From positions 1 to 64,000 of the forward strand of contig JBEWZL010000233.1 of NCBI GenBank assembly GCA_045837725.1: DNA of 64,000 nt. Reading direction: 5' to 3'. Origin of the DNA: Vermamoeba vermiformis. Lineage: Eukaryota > Tubulinea > Echinamoebida. Both the position numbers and the translations under genes were made by a program. Under the pieces are notes generated by a model. That model was not told where the DNA came from and did no database searches. It saw only the letters and a program-made list of their open reading frames with translations. Each line of letters begins with the position of its first letter. Position 1 is the stretch's first letter. Positions 49,203 through 58,929 of this stretch are shown here, one piece after another.

Positions 49203-51238
49203 TGTTAAAATAGTGTATGTAAAGAAAAACGCTCGGAGCGTTTTGATCAAAGTACTGTGCAGTAAGTTTAGACCAATAGGAAAGCAGAACAGTAAGGAAA
49301 ATAGCGTTCTTCATAGATTAGACCAATCACAAACAAGCACTCGTGAAATCCCAAAATCTCTTTTTTGATAAATTGGACCAATCACGAACAAGCAAAAAAA
49401 AAAAAACATTTTTGTGTGAAACATTTTATTTTACTTTTTTCGCTAACACGATGACCACAAAAGGCAAAAAATCTGTGGTGACCGAGGCTGAAGACCCGCA
49501 GTCGGTTCTGACCAAGTGGTTAAAATCTAACCAACCAATCACCATCAAACTCAGTCAAATGACAAAGCAAGGTAAATAACGAATAATAATTTTATAAAAC
49601 AAATTAAACAGTATTTTTAAAATTGGAAAAGTCGAAAGAACATTCTAACACCAAAACGCTCCGAGCGTTTTGCTACAAGCACAATTCTAATTTATTTTTT
49701 GTAGGTGATTATCGTCCTGTTACAGAAGAAGGCAAACGAACAATCGAAGAAAGAATTCTGCGAAATGGCAACGGCGACTTCAAAAAAGGTTTGGATCGCA
49801 CTGAGGCCTTCTTGGTGCAAGAAATTGAAAGCAAATCAAAAGTACAAGAGTACATGATTATTGGTGGCAACCACCGCTATCAAGTTTTCACAAAGTAGTA
49901 AGTACTAGCAAAACGCTCAGAGTGTTTTGTTTTACCATTGCTAAATCTTGCTTTTCCAGTAATGTCCCTGATTGGCCCTGCTTTGTTTTGCTTGCTGAAA
50001 AGGATGGCCGCAAAATGTCTGACGAGGAACGTGAGATAATTGCCGGTATGAACAATGCAAAAACTCAAGAAGGAACTGCCAAGGCAAGCTGGTTTGAGTT
50101 CTTCATGAAGCTAGCACGATATATTTCTATGCCTGGAGTCGTCGGAAAAGCTACTAATGGCAAAAAGTCGGTGAATTGGGAGAAAGTTCATCACTTATCG
50201 GTAAGTTCAGTACCCCAAACAAAACGCTCAGAGCGTTTTGCTTTCTTCATTTCATATTTTACAGCAGACATCAAAGCAAAACGCTCAGAGCGTTTTGTTT
50301 TACAATTGGTACATCAAGTTAGACGAAACAAAACGCTCAGAGCGTTTTGATTGTTAAGCAGTTTCTAACATTATGTTGTGTAGGGCAACCGAGATGGTCT
50401 ATCAATGGACTCTGCAAAAAAGCTGCACACTGTCTGGAACAAGCTCACTGATGGCGGCAAGATAAAGCTTGAAGAAACTGCAGTCTTCAAAAAACTTTAC
50501 GACATTCATTTGGAGCATGGCTTCGCAAATCCAATCAAACTGAAGAGCATGACAGATTGCAAGGAATTTTGGGCCCTTGATTCTTTCGATCAATTGGCTA
50601 TTTTTGAGGGGTACCTTGATTTTGCCAAGCGCATGAAAGGCAAGGTTACCCACGCCGAGTTCACTGGCATTGTTGCTAATCGCATCCATTGTATGGCCAT
50701 GGCTGATTACGTGAAAGAACAATGTCCTGAGGCAGATCTGTTGGAGGAATACATAGAAGCAATCTATGCACAAGTGGCAGAAGTTGGAGAACGCAACCGC
50801 TGAAGAAATGGATGTTCCGCTAATGCAACACCTGATCAAATCATTGGAGGCTGGCAAGCCAGTAAACTCTGTTAAGTTCCCTCATCGACCTAAGCCTGCT
50901 TTGGATGATGCAGAGGAACACAAAAGGAAGAAAAGAAAGTTGAGCCATTGGTAAGTTTAATTACAAAACGCTCTGAGAGTTTTGTTTATTTACCTGTTGC
51001 TAATTTGTTTACTTTATAAAGAAATCACCTTTGGCATCAAAAGCATCAAAATCGTCAAAACCTGCGTCTACTGCAGTTAATGTTACAGACACATCAAATG
51101 CAACAGCTGACAAGTCTGCCAAACAGGCGTCAAAAAAACGTAAGGCGGAGGAACCGGCAGCAGACAAAACAAACAAAAAACGCAAAGTTGATGAAAAGGA
51201 TTCGGAGAAGGTAGATAACAAAACGCTCTGAGCGTTTT
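48629..51238. repeat. Nine copies of a 19-bp palindrome AAAACGCTC-N-GAGCGTTTT
   Basis: Copies start at 48629, 49226, 49653, 49910, 50221, 50278, 50330, 50965 and 51220. Seven are perfect; those at 49910 and 50965 differ at one base of the right arm. The centre base varies (A, G, C, A, A, A, A, T, T). Eight lie in introns of the two divergent genes, three of them in the single intron 50201-50383; one lies in the shared 5' region. None was noticed in host genes. Even in introns the arms stay conserved while the flanks differ, suggesting selection as a binding site. Confidence 0.85.
49203..49450. promoter_or_regulatory. Divergent promoter region of the two transposon genes
   Basis: About 250 bases between the ATG codons of the transposase-like and ParB-like genes. 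It holds one copy of the 19-bp palindrome (49226-49244) and two imperfect copies of a segment reading TAGACCAAT / TTGGACCAATCACGAACAAGC at about 49318-49395. A protein binding the palindrome could control both genes from here; this is inference. Confidence 0.4.
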
Positions 51239-51943
51239 ACTCTTTGCTTACTTTTTTGTGCTTAGCACACAGCCTGTCGTGCTGCACCGCCACAGAAGAG
51301 CTTCTCTGACAAGCTACCTACTGAAACTACATGGGACTTCCACTTCCTTTGCCGTTCTGCCAACGCACTTGGTTTCTTTGATGGGAAAAATGTCACTCCT
51401 GAAGCTTTGAAGCATGGGACTTACAACCCAAACTGGACCCATGGCTTGTTCAAACTCTCACCCAAGGAATTCTTGCGTGAGAAAGTCTCAACCACTGCCG
51501 CTGCATTGTTTCCTCTGCAACCTCCTGTTCAAGCTCTGCGCTACATCTTCACTGTGTTCTGCCCACCTGCTGGAGTCATTCTCGAATTGAACAACCCCTC
51601 TGGCTCTGGCTACATTGCTGCTGTCCTTGCAAGAAGATCATATGTTGGCTTCATTAAGTCCAATGCTTCATTGATGCAGTCAATTGGGGCTCATGTTGCC
51701 CGTTACCTGGCTTATGCTGCAGCTACACCAGAAGAATGCACAGCTCTTTTATCGCAGCTTACTGGTTCCAGTGTTGGTGACAAGATTGGTCCTGTGGAAG
51801 AGCCACTAACTCCTGCCAAAAATCGTTACAAGTTGGATGATACTCCTTTGAGTCCCCACCCTCCTTCTGCTAGCCATCCAGCCCCCTTGACTGCTGCCCC
51901 ACGCAACAATAACAGTCAACCAGTGGATGAAGAGTCCGACTGA
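49451..51943 (+). CDS. ParB-like N-terminal domain plus degenerate DNA-methyltransferase-like C-terminus
   Basis: Exons 49451-49571, 49705-49897, 49960-50200 and from 50384 splice cleanly. Residues 40-150 resemble the ParB/sulfiredoxin fold: a ligand motif IIGGNHRYQVF (GGNHRY, 94-99; compare GxHR/GERR of ParB), then SDEEREIIAGMNNAKTQEGTAKASWFEFF, aligning with the second ParB box. A helical middle and Lys-rich linkers with nuclear-signal-like KRKKRK and KKRK follow. The last part (51407-51943) has LRYIFTVFCPPAGVILEL then NPSGSGYIAAVLARRSYVG, like the SAM-binding C-terminal part of N4/N6 DNA methylases, with the DPFxGSG acidic start replaced; no DPPY motif is seen. The frame changes between about 50770 and 51030, so this copy may be damaged or an intron was misread. 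ParB-methylase fusions are known in phages. Confidence 0.55.
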
Positions 51944-52201
51944 CCCTTTAATTTTGTTTGCTTTTTTCCTGTTGTAGGTTTTGCTAACATTCTTTCTAAT
52001 AAATATTCACCTATTTTACTTTAACTTTTTCAGTTTCCTTGCCTTACTTTAAATTCTATCTTTCAGTTTATGCGTTTTTTTATTCGTGTTTTTGTCTCAA
52101 AATAAATTCTACATTTGCATTACTCCTATTTATAATCAAATTTGTATCTGTTTTTCAGTGGTGACTGATCTGAGGCTCGTGGAATCTGCCATATTGTACA
52201 G
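51944..52201. other. A/T-rich spacer between transposon gene and retroelement
   Basis: Pyrimidine-rich with AATAAA-like signals near 51999 and 52101. No gene. The boundary between the two mobile elements must lie here, but no clean edge is visible. Confidence 0.35.
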
Positions 52202-55200
52202 TTGACCTACTTCAACAGTTCCGATCAACGTGTACATATTCCGAGAGACACACTCCTGGCTCAAGTCCATGTCACTGGGCATGAGTACCCAGATCTCGGG
52301 TCTGATGCAGACGAAGAGATAGCACCAGTAGTCTACGCTACGCTGGTCACACAACAACCTTCTTCATTTGAAATAGGCGACTTGACTCCAGAGCAACGTG
52401 CACAGTTTGACACCTTCATGGCCAAGCACGGCGAGTTGTTTGAGAAGCCTAAACAGTGGGGAGCTTGCGTTGGAGTGCAGCACAAGATCGACTTGAAGCC
52501 TGGCACTAAACCGATCCGCAACTCACCACGACGAGCCCCACCCCAACATCAAAAGATTATTGACGAGAGCATCGAGGACATGCTGGCTAAAGGCATAATT
52601 CGCCCCTCCAAGAGTGCATGGGCAATGCCAGCGGTCCTGGTTCCAAAGAAGGATGGCACATGGCGGTTCTGCATTGATTTCCGTCAGCTCAATCACGACA
52701 CTGAGCTTGATGCATATCCCTTACCACGGTTAGAGGAGGCTCTTGACGCAATGTCTCGAGCGAAGTTCTTGTCAATCTTTGACTTGGCATCTGGCTATTT
52801 CCAAATCCCATTGCGCGAGGAGGATAAGCATAAGACAGCCTTTGTGGTCCGCAATGGACACTACGAGTTCAATGTCATGCCTTTTGGGTTGACCAATGCG
52901 CCGGCCACATTTCAGAACACTATGGATGATCTATTCAAGCCAGAACTTTGGAAATTCATTGTGGTCTACTTGCACGATTTGATTGTTTATTCGACAACGT
53001 TTGAAGAGCATCTTCAACACCTGGAGATTGTCTTCGACAAGCTACGCAAGGCCAACTTGTATCTGAACGCAAAGAAGTGCAAGCTGTTCCAGACGCGCGT
53101 GCCATATTTGGGTCACACCATCAGCATGCAAGGGGTTGAGCCCAATGACAAGAAAGTCGAAGCTATCTTCAAGCTACCGTCACCCACCAATGTAAAGCAA
53201 CTGCACACGTTCCTGGGGATGGCTGGTTACTACAGGCGATTTGTACCAAACTTCGCACAGTTGGTAGACCCATTACACGCGTTGTTGAAGAAAGACGTTA
53301 AGTGGACATGGGGCTCTGCAGAAGAGGCAGCAGTGACCAAGATTAAGAACCTGCTGACGGCGGCTCCAGTGCTGGCGTTTCCGCGATACGAAGACCCCTT
53401 TATATTACACACGGATGCAAGCAATGTGGGCCTCGGCGCAGTCCTGTCGCAAGTGCAAGACGGTCAGGAACGTGCCATCGCTTACTACAGCCGTGCTCTT
53501 CTACCTGCAGAACGTAACTATCACACCACTGATCTTGAATGTCTGGCTGTGGTCTCAGCACTCAAGCATTTCCGCTGCTATCTATTGGGCAGTCAATTTG
53601 AAGTGCAGACTGATCACAGTGCGTTAACCACCCTGTTGACACGCAAGGCTCCTGCTTCAGCTCGGTTGATGCGTTGGGCGTTGGCACTGCAAGAGTTTAG
53701 AGATTTCAAGATTGTACATAGGCCTGGACAAGCCAATGCTAATGCTGATGGTCTCTCACGGTTGGGGCATGAACAGGCTGAGAAGTTAGTCGTCAACGCG
53801 CTATTGCAAGCTCCAGTACAGCAATTTCAACTGTTCTGTGCCCATGGTACTACACAGAAACCTTCGCAGGTGCGCATGGATTACCCTGAGCTAGCGACTG
53901 CGCAGAAAGAGGACCCATTCCTCAGAGATATTCGTGCCACCTTGCTAGACAACAAGCTCCCTGAAGACGAAGTCACGGCAAAGGAAATCGCGCTGCTCAG
54001 AGATCAGTACGTTATTGAGAACGACGTGTTGCATCGCATCTACACGATAGAGTCAAGCCATCGTCGCTATCATACGCGCAAGCTGGTTGCCATTCCACAG
54101 AGCTGTGTACCTACGGTACTAGAGTCGTTGCACTGCAATATTGAAGGTGGACATCTGGGAGTGACTAAAACCTACGAGAAGATTCGCTTGCATTTCCACT
54201 GGCCCAACATGTATCGACAGATCAAGGATTTTGTTACTCGTTGCAGCACATGCGCACAGCGTAAGGCCCCAGCAAGAGCACTGCAAGGACACTTGATGCA
54301 GATTGATGCGACACAACAGTGGGAGACTGTAGGAGTTGACATTATGGGCCCATTGCCAATCACGAATGCGAAGAATCGCTACATTATTGTGTTCACAGAT
54401 TACGTGACAAAGTGGGTTGAAGCTTACCCCATGCGTGATGCAGATGCAACCACAGTGGCTCAGATATTTTGCAAGAAGATTATCACTCGGCACGGTGCAC
54501 CACGCAAGCTTATCTCAGACAGAGGCTCTGTATTCATGTCGGAATTGTGCTCTGCCATCTACGAGTACATGAGCATCGACAAGCTGTTCACAACTCCGTA
54601 TCATCCTCAGACTGACGGGCTGACTGAGCGTTTCAACAAGACGCTGGCTGAGATGTTGACGCCCTACATTGACAACAACCAAGCAAATTGGGACACGCTC
54701 ATCGAGGGAGTGCTTTATGCGTATCGAACATCGGAGCATTCCACGACACGCGAGACACCATTTCGGATGATGTATGGGCGCGATCCTTTCTTTCCGTTGA
54801 ATCGCATTTTCCCTACAAGTCTGGAGGAACCCTATGAGCCTAATGAGTTCACGAAGAGATTACACGAGAATTTCTCGGATGCACTCAAATTGGCGCAAGT
54901 GAATGCGCAGACAGTGCGAGCAGCTCAAGCTCGCAACTACAACATTGGACGCGAACCTGCCCTGTATGAAGTTGGACAGTTGGTCTGGTTCTACAACCCG
55001 AAGCGCATCAAAGGACAAGTTCAGAAGTTAAGTAAACTCTGGACTGGACCGTTTGTAGTGAAGGACAACTTAGCGCGAATGTCTATCAAGTCACAGATCT
55101 ACAAGGCAACAACGAATTTACTGTCAACATTGCGCGCATCAAACCCTGTGAAATATCTCTTGATGAAGCGAAACAAATGAAGTTGAAGGGTGCGCAAACC

Positions 55201-56030
55201 AACCCGATGTCTTCGACCATCAAGAGGGGGAAGAAGCCAGTGGCTGTTGAAAAGACCACTGAAGATTTGTCATTGGAACAACAGTACGTTCTCGAACAAG
55301 CAGAAGAACAGGAGGAAGATTCAATATTCGCACCAACTGCAGAACCTTCAGCGAAGCAAGAATTAATAACGACACCCGTCGAACCAACTGAAGTGGAACA
55401 ACAAGCAGAAGAAGTCATGGTTGCCGAAGATATTCTAGCTTATTATATCATTGTGACGACGCGGACTAGCTACCCGTATCGTTACACAAGATGCTAGTGA
55501 ACAGCAAGCTGAATTGGTGTATCAGGTGGAACATCGTGCCAACGATCGCACCCGAAGAGGAAGTATTCCCAAAAGTACCCGTCAAAGTAGAGCCGTATTT
55601 CCAAGCTTTATTTCGACATTACACTACATTCCGCGACATTGAGACCTACAAGATCAACAAAATGGTGGCTCAATTACAAGTCTTCTTTGACAAGCCGTTT
55701 GTTACGAGTTCAAAGTTGAAAGATCAACTCCTCGCTGAATTGAAGCAAGCCAAGAAGAGTCGCGAAGCCTATTGAGATACTTGTTAGAATGCCTGAAGAA
55801 TTTCAACGAGAAGTTTGCTAAGACAATTGAAAAAATTCCCGACGTACCGTCGATTAACGGAGGGAGAGTGTGACGAGATAGAAAATCTCGTCAGCAAGAT
55901 TTTATCGGGAACGAACGTTTTGTTAGTTCGTTAACCCGTACGAACTTGTACGAACACAAATAAAGGCTGATTTTATATTCCTCGGTCTTTATAGTTGTAA
56001 AGATACGGACTAGCTACCCGTATCTTTACA
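52202..56030 (+). mobile_element. Ty3/gypsy LTR retroelement fossil (pol and 3' LTR), 5'-truncated
   Basis: A long pol reading frame (52202-55180) holds, in order, the end of a protease-like region, reverse transcriptase, RNase H, and an integrase with an N-terminal zinc-binding motif and catalytic core. A tail of smaller frames continues to about 55775. A purine tract at 55856-55868 precedes a probable 162-base LTR (55869-56030, TG...CA). Gag and a 5' LTR were not found upstream, so the element is broken, with at least a 5' truncation and probably a few further breaks. The long open pol suggests a fairly young insertion. Codon use is richer in CG than the 44.7-52 kb element beside it. Confidence 0.85.
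55869..56030 (+). repeat. Probable 3' LTR of the gypsy fossil, ending in a hairpin
   Basis: Starts TGTGACGAGA directly after a purine-rich tract and ends TTTACA. It contains a small hairpin (GACGAGAT / ATCTCGTC, 55872 onward), AATAAA near 55960, and at its end a perfect inverted repeat with 13-base arms around ACTAGCTAC (55996-56030). A related 35-base hairpin lies at 55452-55486 in the element's 3' region. Confidence 0.55.
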
Positions 56031-56203
56031 AAGCTTGAAGACTTAGAAGGAAATCCGATCGAGAAAACGATGAATATAACGCAGTTGAAGAGAATTAATT
56101 TTAACAACGTCAAAGAATGGAAAGAACAATCAGATCAAATCGAAAAATACGAGATCGACGAAGACGAATTCTCTGACCAAGAAAACGAACAAGAAGAGTG
56201 CTA
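56031..56203 (+). mobile_element. Fragment of a second gypsy element (integrase C-terminal end)
   Basis: Directly after the LTR-like segment the plus strand reads LEDLEGNPIEKTMNITQLKRI, matching the typical end of gypsy integrases (LxDxxGxxIxxxxNxxxLK), then an acidic tail. It looks like a small fossil piece of another copy beside or interrupted by the first. Too short to date. Confidence 0.5.
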
Positions 56204-57132
56204 ATTGATAAGATAGAGAAAATAATAATGATTCAAGCGAGAGTTCCGATAGCGAAAGTGATAGCTCAGATCGAGTGGATCAAAAAAGAAAAACAAAAAA
56301 TAGAAAAAGAAAATGAAAATGAAAATGAAAAAATGAAAAAATTCCACGATGAGATCAAGAGCATTCACGCGATTATCGACGGAAAAGAGATCAAGAAATT
56401 AACGCGATCAAAACTCAATCGCGCGAAATCATTCCGCTGCATATTAAAATAGCAGGAGAAAAGAAGAGTCAGTTTAATTACCTGCGTCAAGAAGTGCGAA
56501 GATTCGAAGCAGTTGACAAAATTAGCCATTTGCCGATTGATAAACGCTTGAGGAAAATCTCGCAGGGTTCTTAAAGATGTTGCAGTGAATGGCGAGTGAT
56601 ACAGTAATGATCGCAATCAATAACGTATGAATTCCAAACAATTTATGCCATTTGCCCAAGCCAAAGGACTTTGCACAACGAGTGGATACTTGCACGCGTA
56701 TTTTCCTCACATTTTTACTTGGGACCTAATTAGGAAATTTAATCTTTTACAACTTAAAACAAAGCCATACAGATATTGCGCAATAAGTTTCCTTCGGAAC
56801 TACACGTGCTGTCAAGCCAACGAATATTATCGTAAACATGCCTTTTAGGTTCTCTTGCCGTGCCAGACAAACAAAAATAAGCCACCTGCATCAATCGCTC
56901 GCGTCAAGGCTGACAGATTGCCTAGCAATGTTGGTACAGGGTAAGGGAAATCCAATTTAGTGGATTAATTTAATAAATTTACCAAGTTAAATTGAATACG
57001 CGTGATGGCAAGAATAGAATATTTTTTTAAATTTCCGGTTGACCGATGACGTCTCGAAGAAAGCTCAATTTATTTCCGCCTAATTTCATAACTCAATTTA
57101 TTGTTTTAGATTAAAGATCGACAAGGCCTCGC
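56204..57132. other. Lys/Glu-rich remnant and spacer
   Basis: 56204-56575 can be read as Lys/Glu-rich coiled-coil-like pieces in changing frames and may be decayed flanking sequence of the retroelement. From 56576 to the next gene no feature can be supported; it contains the promoter of the 7TM gene. Confidence 0.3.
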
Positions 57133-58701
57133 ATGTCGATCCATTTTACCGCGATCTGCACGTTTAGTGCGTTTATCCTCATTGGTATTCCTTTGGTCCA
57201 AACAGCTTCTTTGTTCGGATGCGTTGGCGATTCAGCTGCCAAATATGAAGGCTACACCTTTCCAGTAGCTGTTTATTTGCAGAGCAACGTCACGTTTGGA
57301 AACTTTTCAGCAACTCTCATTGCACTGGATGACTCAACTAGCTGCGTGGAATCAGCATATGAAGCAATTAGAACGAACCTCGGGCCTAATACCAGCATCG
57401 TTGTGTGGGCCTCTGACAACGGAGGTTGTTCGGACGGATTCAAGCTGGCTTTTGCGACTAAACACGGAATATCCGGAGTTATTATCACGTCGTTTCGAGA
57501 CGGACAAACTTCAGGACCACCGGGACGCGAAGCTAAGCGTCAGTTTGAACGACCCGGCCCTTATTCAATACCTCTATTGCAAGCAACCATCACCGACTTG
57601 CCAACTGCTTACGCTGGAGTGCTCGAGGCTAATTGCACCGTGCAATTCTACGAAGAATACAATCCATGGCTCACAGAATATCAGCTTCCGCGATGGATTG
57701 TGCTGCGAATTATTCTTCTGATCGGTTTCGGTTTTTTGATCGGATCTGGCGTTCTCTTCATCATCATTTTGGCGTTGGAAGGAAAGAAAGCCATTGCTAG
57801 CTCAAACACGATAAACGACTCGAATACGAAAAATCGACGAACAAGTACTATAAATTCAACACAAGATCACACATCCTCAACCAACGACACAAACGAAGAA
57901 GGAGAAGCTAAACCGAAACGATCCAAGCGAAGATTCGTGTTCAACGTATTCTTGACGCTGCTTATTATCGAAACGACTTCAAACGTCTTCAATTTTGTGT
58001 ACGCCTTGGACGTCAATTCGTCAGTTGGTTTGTACACGCGATCTGCTATATTAGCCGTGTACTTTATCTCTTATGGCCTTCCTATTATGAGCACGTTACT
58101 ACTCGCATTCTGGTGGCTCGATATGTCGAGAGAGCGAGCGGTTGTAGGAAGAGGACAACAAGAAGCGAAAATTACTTGGATGGTGGCTTACAAGAAGTAC
58201 TTTTTGATCGTCAGCGGCTGTCTCGTTGCAGTAGGCTTATTTGAATCATTCGTGGTTGGCACATACGCGATTGGCTATTACGACACTGCAGCAAGAGTGA
58301 TCACGGAGCTCACGGCACTAGGCGTGACCATTGTCTTTAACTACTCTATTCAACTCTGCATCGTTGACGCAAAAAAACGAATCAAATCCGAAATCAGCGT
58401 GAAGAGAAATGCTGATATGATTAGACGTATGACAGCCTCGTGCGTATTAATATCAGTCGGAATGTATGGCTCAGTAGCATTGGATCTGGTCGTCTTGGGT
58501 CTGCCGATAAATGGGTATCCCGAAACAGGTGCGATTTACTTTTACGTGCGGTATCTTTGCGTAATCGTGCAGTCATGCGGCAAAATCTACACGTCCAGCA
58601 TCACTAAAAAGTTGCAACACATGTGCGGAAGATCAACATCCTCGACAGAATTGAGCACGATTACTACGACGCCGAATATCGAAACTCAGCAAACGGTTTA
58701 A
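57133..58701 (+). CDS. PA-domain ectodomain plus seven-helix membrane receptor-like protein
   Basis: A single exon of 522 residues, unusual in this intron-rich window. A signal peptide (residues 1-24) leads to a PA-like domain of about 150 residues: SIVVWASDNGGCSDGFKLAFATKHGISGVIITSF, then YSIPLLQATITDL. Seven membrane segments follow, beginning WIVLRIILLIGFGFLIGSGVLF. Between helices one and two lies a 60-residue polar cytosolic loop. The tail is Ser/Thr-rich. The build fits a surface receptor that binds a ligand outside and signals inside; similar PA-7TM proteins occur in fungi and amoebae. It does not match the cAMP-receptor family at 43.4 kb. Confidence 0.75.
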   Translation: MSIHFTAICTFSAFILIGIPLVQTASLFGCVGDSAAKYEGYTFPVAVYLQSNVTFGNFSATLIALDDSTSCVESAYEAIRTNLGPNTSIVVWASDNGGCSDGFKLAFATKHGISGVIITSFRDGQTSGPPGREAKRQFERPGPYSIPLLQATITDLPTAYAGVLEANCTVQFYEEYNPWLTEYQLPRWIVLRIILLIGFGFLIGSGVLFIIILALEGKKAIASSNTINDSNTKNRRTSTINSTQDHTSSTNDTNEEGEAKPKRSKRRFVFNVFLTLLIIETTSNVFNFVYALDVNSSVGLYTRSAILAVYFISYGLPIMSTLLLAFWWLDMSRERAVVGRGQQEAKITWMVAYKKYFLIVSGCLVAVGLFESFVVGTYAIGYYDTAARVITELTALGVTIVFNYSIQLCIVDAKKRIKSEISVKRNADMIRRMTASCVLISVGMYGSVALDLVVLGLPINGYPETGAIYFYVRYLCVIVQSCGKIYTSSITKKLQHMCGRSTSSTELSTITTTPNIETQQTV

Positions 58702-58929
58702 TGTTGATCCAAATAAAATTTAGTTTAATTTTTATACAAAAGCCAAAATTAGCATTCGGAAATTTGATATTCAGTGAATCACGGAACGACACGGAGGGAA
58801 TAAATTTTTTTACGTAAACACGGAAAAACTTGAGACATGTCCGAGACGTCAAGGCCAAAAACATAAAAGCGCTTTTCCGTATCAGTCTTTTAAACAAATT
58901 AATCAACACAAACACATTCACACCCGAAC

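Noticed and set aside
48629-51238. CRISPR-like array from the repeated palindrome
   Set aside because: Spacing is irregular (about 50 to 640 bases), spacers are introns and exons, and the host is a eukaryote.
54119-54493. 124-codon minus frame inside the gypsy pol
   Set aside because: Antisense shadow of the integrase region.
52202-55180. The gypsy pol as a gene of the same element as the ParB-like protein
   Set aside because: It has its own purine tract and LTR, different composition and no palindrome copies, so it is treated as a separate neighbour.
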